Origin: Comamonas sp. BIGb0152
Lineage (GTDB): Bacteria > Pseudomonadota > Gammaproteobacteria > Burkholderiales > Burkholderiaceae_C
Assembly: GCF_024809975.1 (NCBI RefSeq)
Contig: NZ_JANUDY010000001.1
Span: 186,001-250,000 of the forward strand
Reading direction: 5' to 3'
DNA length: 64,000 bases
Numbering within the stretch: position 1 is the first letter of the stretch; every line of letters begins with the position of its first letter. Shown here one piece after another: positions 54,642 to 61,955 of the stretch. The notes under the pieces are model-generated. The model was not told the origin of the DNA. It saw only the letters and a list, made by a program, of their open reading frames with translations, and did not search any database. The position numbers and the translations under genes were made by a program.

Positions 54642-55481
54642 ATGAGCAATGGTGAAATCCAGTCGCCACATGTATTGATCGTGGACGACGATCCCGACCA
54701 GCTTCGCCTGCTGGTGGCAGCACTGCGCAACACCGCATTCCGGGTGAGCGTCGCGCTCAATGGAGACCAGGGCTATGCGAGAGCCGCCGTCTTGCTGCCC
54801 GACCTGATCTTGCTGGATATGCGCATGCCCGGACGCAATGGCATCACGATTGCGCGCCTGCTCAAAACCAACCCTGCCACCCAGCATATTCCGATCATTT
54901 TTCTGTCCGCCTTGGTCGCGCAGGAAGACCGGCTGTCCGGGTTGCGGGCCGGTGGCGTGGACTACATCACCAAGCCGTTTTATGTGGAAGAGATCCAGGA
55001 GCGCATTCGCATCCACCTCACACTCGCCCAGCACCAGGCGCGGCCTGCCCAAGACGACAAGCACCCGGCACTGGCTGACCAAGCGGTGCAGCCTTTGAGC
55101 CGGTCACCGGCCAATCTCACGCTCAAGCAAGTGGCCACCGAATTCATTCTGAGCCACATCAATGATCCCTCGCTCAAGAGCTCAGACGTGGCACAAAGTC
55201 TGGGCCTGTCCATGCGCCGCCTGAACATGGTGTTTGAAGCCTGTGATGGCCTGTCGGCCTTTGAATTCATCCGCCAGGAACGCATGCGGCGGGCCGCACT
55301 GATGCTGGCGCAAAGCACCTTGAGCATTGCCGATGTGGCGCTTGAGGTGGGCTATCTGAACTCCGCCAACTTCTCCACCGAGTTCAAAAAATTCTGGCAG
55401 AAATCGCCCACCCAGCTGCGCAGCGAATGCCAGGCCGATCCGCAAGTGCTGCAAAACCTGGTGGCATCCAAATTCCAATGA
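54642..55481 (+). CDS. Response regulator with AraC-type DNA-binding output
   Basis: 279-residue regulator. The receiver (about 8-125) has LIVDDDPDQLR, phospho-Asp in LILLDMRMPGRN (about 58) and the Lys in YITKPFYVEEI (about 109). A ~40-residue linker leads to an AraC/XylS HTH domain (about 165-265), with SSDVAQSLGLSMRRLNMVFE and IADVALEVGYLNSANFSTEF. The receiver-AraC combination is less common than OmpR or NarL types. The kinase gene follows 60 bp downstream and is the obvious partner. Targets are unknown; the divergent delta-60 surface gene is the nearest candidate. Confidence 0.92.
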   Translation: MSNGEIQSPHVLIVDDDPDQLRLLVAALRNTAFRVSVALNGDQGYARAAVLLPDLILLDMRMPGRNGITIARLLKTNPATQHIPIIFLSALVAQEDRLSGLRAGGVDYITKPFYVEEIQERIRIHLTLAQHQARPAQDDKHPALADQAVQPLSRSPANLTLKQVATEFILSHINDPSLKSSDVAQSLGLSMRRLNMVFEACDGLSAFEFIRQERMRRAALMLAQSTLSIADVALEVGYLNSANFSTEFKKFWQKSPTQLRSECQADPQVLQNLVASKFQ

Positions 55482-55541
55482 GCGCTGTGCCACCAGGGCC
55501 CTGCCCTGTTCTGCCGGCAGCTTGATTTCAGACATCAACCA

Positions 55542-57746
55542 ATGGTCACCCTCGACACCAGTGCGCAGCCCACCGATTCCGGCCGTGGCAAGACGGGCAT
55601 AGCCCCGCCACCCACTATGAAACGCGGACGGGAGATGCTGCCCCTGGTGCGCAGAGCCACCGCTGCATTGGTGCTTTTCTGGCTGTGCCTGGTTGCCGCT
55701 TTGGGCTGGTGGATATCGCAGCGCGTGGCCACCCAGTGGAGCCAGAGCCAGGCATCGAGCGCCGCCTACGAGGCCGAGACCACCGCCCGCGTGGTGGACC
55801 GGCTTTTTACCCAGATGGTGAGCGTCGCCAACATGGTGGCCAGCCAGAGCCAGGTGATCCAACTCGCCACCCGCTACCGCGAGGACCAGCCCGGTGCTGA
55901 GGCGCTGACCCGCCAGCAGCGAGCCGCACAGTTCACCACGGACCCGCTGGTGCGCAAGGTGGGTGACTTCATGGACGCGCTGGCCAGCGACCTGCGCTAT
56001 GCCCGCATCTACCAGAACAACCTGTCTGACGACACCGTCACGGCCAGCAACTGGGCGGCTCCGGACAGCATCGTGGGCATGATTTACGCGGGGCGCATTT
56101 ACCTGAACAACGCCTTGCGCGACGGCAGCGGCCATTCCTTTGGCATTGCACGCATCAACAAGACCCCCTCGTATTTTGTGGCCAGCCGCATTGACGATGC
56201 CAACGACGAGGTGCAGGGCTCCGTCACCGTCAAGTTCGATGCGCCCGATATGGCCCACTACCTGACGGGCAGGCATATTGCGCTGATCGTCAACCGCCAG
56301 GGACGCGTGACGACCAGCTCGTCCGAGCCCTTCATGCTGCGCAATGTGGCCGCGATGCTGCCAGCCGGCGTGCTGCACCCCTCGGACGACGACGATGGCG
56401 AGGCGCTGGGAGATGCGATGGACATCCACCCGGTGGCAGCCAACGGCATTGCCGACCAATGGCTGGTGGATGGCAAGCCCTATGTGATGAAGCGCCAGCC
56501 GCTCAACAATACGCATTACCAGCTGCTGACCTTGGCATCGCTGGAGCCCTTGGCCGCCATCCGTGAGCAGCACCTGTGGACGGCGGTTCTGGTGGCCGCC
56601 GTCGGCACCGTGCTGATCTTGCTGTCCTGCCATATCCTGGGCCAGATGGTGGTGCGCCGCCAGGATGAGAAATACGCCGCCATGCTGACCTCGGCTTTGA
56701 ATGCCAACCTGAGCACGGCGCTGAGCGATGCCCAGACCAAGGAGCGGCAGAAGGTCGAGGTGCTGGGCTACATCGGCCATGATCTGCGCGCGCCACTGGC
56801 CACGATCAAGGGCTACTCCGAACTCTTGCTGGCCGATGCGCCGCCCAAGCAGCAAGGGCTGGTCAAGACCATCCAGCGCAGCGTCAAATACCAGCTCGAC
56901 CTGATCGATGAGCTGCTGGAGTACGCCAAGTCCGAGCTGCAGCCGCTGGCCGTGCGCCCCGCCCCCATCGATCTGCAGGCGCTGCTCGATGACATCTCTG
57001 ACTACGCCGTCTCGCTGTGCGCGCAGCAGAACAACCACTTCCACTGCCACGTCAGTGGCGCCCTGCCCCGCCGCATCGCGATGGATGGCAAGCGCCTGCA
57101 ACAGGTGCTGCTGAACCTGGTCTCCAATGCGGCCAAGTTCACGCGCGATGGCGTGGTGACCCTGACGGTCAACGCCCGGCAGGAGGGGGAGTTCTGTGTG
57201 CTTCACATTTCCGTGAGCGACACCGGCATTGGCATCGACCTGGCCCAAAAGCCCGATATCTTTGACGCCTTCCAGCAGATCCAGGCCGAGGGCGGCAGCA
57301 CCGGCCTGGGGCTGTTCATCTCGCAACGCATCCTGATGGCCATGGGTGGCAGCCTGGAGGTCAGCAGCACCGCCGGCCAGGGCACGACCTTTTCCTTCGA
57401 GCTTGATGTACCGGTCATCGATGGCAGCGGCGCAGCGCCTGCCAGCGGCCCCCCAGCGGCAGGCGGATGGCCGGGACAGCCGGCCCGCCCTGCCGTGGCC
57501 ACCGTGGCGGCGGTCGCCCCACCCGGCGATGCTGCGCTGGATGAACTCGCCGAGCTGGCCCTGCATGGCCGCCTGACCGACATCGAGGGCTGGATCAACC
57601 ACCATGCCAACGGCACGGCCCATGCGGCCTTTACCGCAGCGCTGCTGGACCGGCTGGAGCAGTTTGACTTTGCGGGCATCCGCAGCTTGGCGCTGCACAG
57701 CAAAGGCAGCGGCAGCGCAGGCACTGCGCCCCAATCAGCGCCATAG
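55542..57746 (+). CDS. Membrane sensor histidine kinase
   Basis: 734-residue kinase. After a ~30-residue disordered start, one helix lies at about 38-60 (ALVLFWLCLVAALGWWIS), a dCache-like periplasmic domain at about 61-345, and a second helix at about 347-368. The kinase core follows: H-box YIGHDLRAPLATIKGYSELL (about 408-427), N-box QQVLLNLVSNAAKFTRDG (about 521), G1 VSDTGIGID, F-box IFDAFQQIQ and G2 STGLGLFIS. A Pro/Ala linker (about 630-660) leads to a ~55-residue helical C-terminal module (LAELALHGRLTDIEGWI) seen at the end of some proteobacterial hybrid kinases and of unknown role. Pairs with the response regulator upstream. Confidence 0.92.
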   Translation: MVTLDTSAQPTDSGRGKTGIAPPPTMKRGREMLPLVRRATAALVLFWLCLVAALGWWISQRVATQWSQSQASSAAYEAETTARVVDRLFTQMVSVANMVASQSQVIQLATRYREDQPGAEALTRQQRAAQFTTDPLVRKVGDFMDALASDLRYARIYQNNLSDDTVTASNWAAPDSIVGMIYAGRIYLNNALRDGSGHSFGIARINKTPSYFVASRIDDANDEVQGSVTVKFDAPDMAHYLTGRHIALIVNRQGRVTTSSSEPFMLRNVAAMLPAGVLHPSDDDDGEALGDAMDIHPVAANGIADQWLVDGKPYVMKRQPLNNTHYQLLTLASLEPLAAIREQHLWTAVLVAAVGTVLILLSCHILGQMVVRRQDEKYAAMLTSALNANLSTALSDAQTKERQKVEVLGYIGHDLRAPLATIKGYSELLLADAPPKQQGLVKTIQRSVKYQLDLIDELLEYAKSELQPLAVRPAPIDLQALLDDISDYAVSLCAQQNNHFHCHVSGALPRRIAMDGKRLQQVLLNLVSNAAKFTRDGVVTLTVNARQEGEFCVLHISVSDTGIGIDLAQKPDIFDAFQQIQAEGGSTGLGLFISQRILMAMGGSLEVSSTAGQGTTFSFELDVPVIDGSGAAPASGPPAAGGWPGQPARPAVATVAAVAPPGDAALDELAELALHGRLTDIEGWINHHANGTAHAAFTAALLDRLEQFDFAGIRSLALHSKGSGSAGTAPQSAP

Positions 57747-57793
57747 CGCCATGGCGCTAAGCCGTCTCAGCGGCGCTTATGGGTGCGCAGTAC

Positions 57794-58585
57794 TCAGCCC
57801 CGCTGCAGCCAGTGGCTGCTGACCGTGCGGGCCAGCCAATCGAGCACAAAGCCCAGGCAGCCGATGACCACGATGCCGGCCATCAGCTCGTCGTAGGCCA
57901 GGCGGTCGCGCGTGTCCAGCACAAAATAGCCCAGGCCGCTGGAGACGCCCAGCATCTCCGCAGGCACCAGCACAATCCAGCCAATGCCCACCGCCAGCCT
58001 AAAGCCGGTCAGGATATGGCTGATGCAACCGGGCAGCACCACCCGGGCAATGGTCTCCCAACGCGTGGCCGAGAGGCTGTGCGCCAGCCGCATCCAGGCC
58101 GGGTCCAGCGCGGCCACACCGGCAGCGGTGTTGAGCATGATGGGCCAGACGGTGGCAAAGGCCAGCAGAAAAATCACCGGTGCCTCGCCCACGCCCAGCG
58201 CCATCACCGCCAGCGGCATCCAGGACAAGGGCGAGACCATGCGCAAAAACTGGAAGGTCGGCCCGCTGATGCGCGCAAACAGTGGCGACAGCCCCAGGCA
58301 CAGGCCCAGCGGCACACCGATGGACAGTGCCAGCACCAAGGCAATGGCTATGCGCTGCAAGCTGGTGCTGATGTGCGGCCACAGCTCGCCACTGCCCAGC
58401 AGATGCAGCAATGCCTTCAAGCCCGCTTGCGGCGCAAAGGCCGAGCGGATGACATCCACGTCGGAGATATACCGGGCGGCCACGGCCCACAGCCCCAGGG
58501 TGATGGCCATGCCCAGCAGCGGCCAGGCCAGGCGTCCCACCCAGGCGCTGCCTTTGCCAGCACCTGGCTTGGCATCAGCCATCAT
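57794..58585 (-). CDS. SsuC/TauC-type ABC transporter permease
   Basis: 263-residue membrane protein with about six helices. The EAA loop reads AHSLSATRWETIARVVLPG (about 164-182), typical of the nitrate/sulfonate/taurine permease group; the TM pattern of SIGVPLGLCLGLSP near 89 and GWIVLVPAEMLGVSSGLGYF near 200 also fits. Its ATG lies inside the end of the binding-protein gene (4-bp overlap), so it is the last gene of a four-gene operon. Imports sulfonate-, nitrate- or taurine-like anions; the substrate is not defined. Confidence 0.92.
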   Translation of the reverse strand: MMADAKPGAGKGSAWVGRLAWPLLGMAITLGLWAVAARYISDVDVIRSAFAPQAGLKALLHLLGSGELWPHISTSLQRIAIALVLALSIGVPLGLCLGLSPLFARISGPTFQFLRMVSPLSWMPLAVMALGVGEAPVIFLLAFATVWPIMLNTAAGVAALDPAWMRLAHSLSATRWETIARVVLPGCISHILTGFRLAVGIGWIVLVPAEMLGVSSGLGYFVLDTRDRLAYDELMAGIVVIGCLGFVLDWLARTVSSHWLQRG

Positions 58586-59802
58586 GCGGCGATCACTTCC
58601 TTGCGGCTGAAGTCATCCGCATGGCCAAAGGCCTTGAGGCCGCCGACCTGGCTGAGCGCCTGCTTGACGAAGCGGTCATCGACCAGGTCCTTGGCCGCAA
58701 AGGCCGGGTCCAGCTCGCGGATAAAGTCCACATTGCCTTCCATCAAGGTGCCCTGCATGGCCTTGACCAGCTCCTGCGTATAGCTGGGGAAGGGATAGGG
58801 CTGGAAGTCGATGCGGCGCTGGTTCCACTCGGGGTGCTGCAGCACTCCCTTGGCGCGGTATTGCTCAAAGTCCTTCAGGTCAAACACCTTTTGCAGCACC
58901 GGCAGCGGGTGCGGCGTGTACTTGTTGGCGCCGTCCTTGGACATCAGCTCGGCCGTCTCGCCCATGTGGTCGCGCGTCCACAGCTGCGCCTTGACGATGG
59001 CGGTGGTCACGCGCTGCGCCCATTCGGGGCGCTCGGCAATGTCACGCTCGGACAGGGTCACCAAGCAGCAGGCGTGGTCCTTCCAGATATCGCCCAGGAA
59101 GCGCGCCACCTTGCCCACACCCAGGGTCTCGGCCACCGCATTGAAGGGGTCGGCCACGATAAAGCCCGACACTGACTTGGAGGCCAGTGCCGCCACCATC
59201 TCGGCCGGCGGCACGATGACCAGGTTCACCTCTTTGGCGCCCAGCGCCGTGCCCTTGGGCTTGGTGACGGGCGTGAGGCCGTTCTTGCGCAGCACCTGCT
59301 GGATGAGGATGTTGTGGATCGAGTACCAGAACGGAATCGCAAACGTGGTGCCGGCCAGATCGGCCACGCTGTTGACGTTTGGAGCGACGGTAATGGCAGA
59401 ACCGCTCATATGGTTCCAGGCCACCACCTTGGCGCCAAACTTGGAGCCATAGCGCACCGACAAGGTGGTGGGTGACAGCAAGTGCACCACATTCACCTGG
59501 CCGGCAATAAAGGCCTCGATGAGCTGCGCCCAGCTGCGGAACAGGCGCGGCTTTTCCGCCTGCAAACCTTCGGCCTCAAACAGCTTGCGGCTGTGCGCCA
59601 CAAAGAATGGCGTGGCATCAGTGATCGCCAGGTAGCCGATGCGCACGGGCACATCGTCGCCCTTGAATTTTTGTGCGAAGGCATCGCCCGCGCGCAGCAG
59701 CGGCGTGGCGGCCGCACCGCTGATCGCCGCAATACGCAGCCAGTCGCGGCGGCTGATGCCGCAGTCGCAGTGGCTGGATGTGCAGATGTGTTGGTAAGCC
59801 AT
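58582..59802 (-). CDS. Tat-exported ABC substrate-binding protein (NMT1/SsuA-like)
   Basis: 406-residue binding protein from ATG 59802. The N-terminus is unusual: MAYQHICTSSHCDCG with three Cys, then the twin-arginine motif SRRDWL and a hydrophobic stretch ending near GDAFAQ (about 45). Tat export of a folded protein is therefore likely. The mature part follows the nitrate/sulfonate/taurine pattern (VRIGYLAITDATPFFVAHSR, GTTFAIPFWYSIHNILIQ, IVPPAEMVAALASKSVSGF). The longer upstream frame is not used. It lies 40 bp after the ATPase gene and overlaps the permease start. The ligand is probably an organosulfur or related anion, by family and context only. Confidence 0.88.
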   Translation of the reverse strand: MAYQHICTSSHCDCGISRRDWLRIAAISGAAATPLLRAGDAFAQKFKGDDVPVRIGYLAITDATPFFVAHSRKLFEAEGLQAEKPRLFRSWAQLIEAFIAGQVNVVHLLSPTTLSVRYGSKFGAKVVAWNHMSGSAITVAPNVNSVADLAGTTFAIPFWYSIHNILIQQVLRKNGLTPVTKPKGTALGAKEVNLVIVPPAEMVAALASKSVSGFIVADPFNAVAETLGVGKVARFLGDIWKDHACCLVTLSERDIAERPEWAQRVTTAIVKAQLWTRDHMGETAELMSKDGANKYTPHPLPVLQKVFDLKDFEQYRAKGVLQHPEWNQRRIDFQPYPFPSYTQELVKAMQGTLMEGNVDFIRELDPAFAAKDLVDDRFVKQALSQVGGLKAFGHADDFSRKEVIAA

Positions 59803-59842
59803 GGGTTTTTTCCTCGTCTGTAATGTTTCGCTGTCGGTGACT

Positions 59843-60664
59843 TCAAACTGGGCTGTCTGGGGGACTGGCCACTGGGCTGCGCAATGCCTGGAGCGCATGC
59901 AAAATCTGCAGCCGCATGGCCGCAATGCGCTCGTCGTCCATGCGCCGGGGGTGGGGAATGTCGATGCGCCAGCTCTGCACAATGCGGCCGGTACCCGCCT
60001 GCACATCGGGCGTGCTGCCCATCAGCAGTACGCGGTCTGCCACCAGCAAGGCCTCGTCGATGTCATGGGTGACCAAGAGCGCTGCGGTATGCCAGCGGTG
60101 CACCACCTCTACCAGCAGGGCCTGCATGTCACTGCGGGTGAGCACATCCAGCGCCGAGAAAGGCTCATCGGCCAGCAGCAGACGCGGCTCGCGCGCCAGC
60201 GCACGGGCCAGCGCCGCACGCTGGGCCATGCCGCCCGAGAGCTGAGCGGGGAACAGCTTTTCCTTGCCGCGCAGGCCCACGGCCTCGATGCTGGCCTGCA
60301 CGCGCTGCGCAATCACCGGTTGCGTGGCCTTGGGCTGGTGCTTGAAGTCCAGGCCAAAGGCCACGTTGTCCTGCACAGTCAGCCAGGGCAGCAGGCTCGC
60401 TTGCTGGAACACCACGGCCGCGCGCGGGTGCGGCGCCCGCAAAGGCGCGTCCAGAAACTGCAGGGTTCCCGCATCGGGCGGCTGCAGCCCCGCCAAGGTG
60501 CGCAGCAGGGTCGATTTGCCGCAGCCGCTGCCGCCCAGCAGGGCCACAATCTCCTGGCTGTCGATATCGATGTCGATACCGGCAAACACCGGTTGGCTGG
60601 CGCGGTAGCCATAGCGCAGACCCCGCCCCTGCAAGGCCTGGGTTGATGGGGGCGTTGCCGTCAT
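59843..60664 (-). CDS. SsuB/TauB-type ABC transporter ATP-binding protein
   Basis: 273-residue ABC ATPase. Walker A is GGSGCGKSTLLRTLAG (about 44-59), Q-loop VFQQASLLPWLTV (about 86), signature LSGGMAQRAALARAL and Walker B LLLADEPFSALD, followed by VTHDIDEALLVADRVLL. These are typical of the nitrate/sulfonate/taurine subfamily. Start is the ATG at 60664, overlapping the acyl-CoA-dehydrogenase-like stop (ATGA); the much longer frame upstream (to 61444) only re-reads that gene out of frame. Confidence 0.93.
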   Translation of the reverse strand: MTATPPSTQALQGRGLRYGYRASQPVFAGIDIDIDSQEIVALLGGSGCGKSTLLRTLAGLQPPDAGTLQFLDAPLRAPHPRAAVVFQQASLLPWLTVQDNVAFGLDFKHQPKATQPVIAQRVQASIEAVGLRGKEKLFPAQLSGGMAQRAALARALAREPRLLLADEPFSALDVLTRSDMQALLVEVVHRWHTAALLVTHDIDEALLVADRVLLMGSTPDVQAGTGRIVQSWRIDIPHPRRMDDERIAAMRLQILHALQALRSPVASPPDSPV

Positions 60665-61746
60665 GCCGTCACCTGCGCGGTATGTTGTGCCAGCTCGCCT
60701 TCGAGCTGCGTCAGGCTGGGCGTGACGATGGGGATAAACGCCGATTCGCGCCAGCGGCGGCCAAAATCGGGCTGCTGGTCTTGCAGATAGGCGCGGCCGC
60801 CGGTCGCCTGCAGCTCCAGCTGCAAGGCCTCTTGCACCAGCGCGGCCAGGCGCATGCGCAGCGCAAACAAGGGCGTCACATCGGCCACCCAGCGCTGGTC
60901 CTGCACGCCTTCCAAAACGCCCGCTTCGATCTGGCCCAGCGTCTGCTGGGCCTCGGTCACGCGGCTGTGCAAGAGGCCACGCGCTCCGCCACCCTGGGCA
61001 GCAGCCTGCAACGCGGCCCGCGCCAGGCCGATGGACAACGCACATTGCATGCCCAAAAAGCCCGGCCGTGCCGCCTTCAGGTACGGCGGGCCGGCCTGCG
61101 CCAGCAGGGCCTGGGCGGGCACCGTCACCTGGTTCAGCTGCAGCGCGGCCGTGTTGCTGGCCCGCATGCCCAGCAGGTCCAGATCGGGAGAACGCAGCAG
61201 GCCCGGCAGGCCGCTCTCCAGCGCCACCACCATCGGCAGGCCACCGCCTTCGGGCTGCACGGCAGCAGCGACTACAAAGCCCTGCGTGCGCACGTTCGAC
61301 ACCCAAGGCAGGACGCCATCCAGGCACCAGCCCTGCGCCACCGGCTTGGCCTGCACCTGCAAGGCCTCGATGCGCGAGAGAAACTTGATGACATTGGACA
61401 GGCCCACCGCGCCCGCGATCTCGCCGCGCAGCAAAGGCCCCCACCAGCGCTCGCGCGCGGCATCGTTGCCGCTGGCCTGCAGGTAGTGGATAAAGGCGCG
61501 CTGGCTCCAGAACACAAAGGCCGTCGTCAGCGACAGGCTGGCCACCTCGGCGATCGCCGCAATGGCATCGCGCACATCGCCGCCATGGCCGCCTTGCGCA
61601 GCTGGCAGGCCGGTGCGCAGCAGGTCATGGTGGGCCAGCATCGGCAGCACAGTGCTGGCCAATTCGGCCTGGGTGTCCAGCGCATAGGCACGCTGCGCGA
61701 TATCGGTTCTTGCGCTGTCGGTCAGCAAGGGGCGGGAAGTGCTCAT
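60661..61746 (-). CDS. Acyl-CoA dehydrogenase-fold flavoprotein (SfnB/DszC-like)
   Basis: 361-residue protein from ATG 61746 (MSTSRPLL). The acyl-CoA dehydrogenase fold is seen in the N-terminal helical part (ALDTQAELASTVLPMLAHHD), the middle beta domain (AGAVGLSNVIKFLSRIEALQ; GVLPWVSNVRTQGFVVAA) and the C-terminal helical domain with QLELQATGGRAYLQD. The general acid/base Glu of true dehydrogenases is not evident. Being the first gene of an operon with a sulfonate-type ABC transporter suggests a monooxygenase-like role such as desulfurization (SfnB/DszC group), but a classic beta-oxidation role cannot be ruled out. Confidence 0.82.
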   Translation of the reverse strand: MSTSRPLLTDSARTDIAQRAYALDTQAELASTVLPMLAHHDLLRTGLPAAQGGHGGDVRDAIAAIAEVASLSLTTAFVFWSQRAFIHYLQASGNDAARERWWGPLLRGEIAGAVGLSNVIKFLSRIEALQVQAKPVAQGWCLDGVLPWVSNVRTQGFVVAAAVQPEGGGLPMVVALESGLPGLLRSPDLDLLGMRASNTAALQLNQVTVPAQALLAQAGPPYLKAARPGFLGMQCALSIGLARAALQAAAQGGGARGLLHSRVTEAQQTLGQIEAGVLEGVQDQRWVADVTPLFALRMRLAALVQEALQLELQATGGRAYLQDQQPDFGRRWRESAFIPIVTPSLTQLEGELAQHTAQVTA

Positions 61747-61955
61747 CGTGTTTGGGGGCCAGCACGGTCGTCTCAGACACACCGGCTGCCCCAGCCAGCC
61801 CGCAGCAGAAAGCGGTTGGAGAGCACCCGTCGCATGGTCAGTCGCCGGACCGGCAAAAAGTCATGGTGGGAGCGCGGGCAGGCCCCGCGCGAGGATGCAG
61901 CAGTCTAACGCAACTGCCTTATAAGCCTATTTGACCAATCGCAGGCCCATCACAC

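Noticed and set aside
54294..54645. 101- and 109-residue ORFs upstream of the AraC-type response regulator
   Set aside because: Arg/Pro/Ala-rich shadow-like translation, no ribosome-binding site, and they overlap each other.
55182..57734. 850-residue minus-strand ORF
   Set aside because: Antisense to the two-component genes; no recognisable motif and no ribosome-binding site.
60665..61444. In-frame upstream extension of the SsuB-type ATPase to 533 residues
   Set aside because: The extension re-reads the acyl-CoA-dehydrogenase-like gene out of frame. The ATG at 60664 with an ATGA overlap gives the normal family length.
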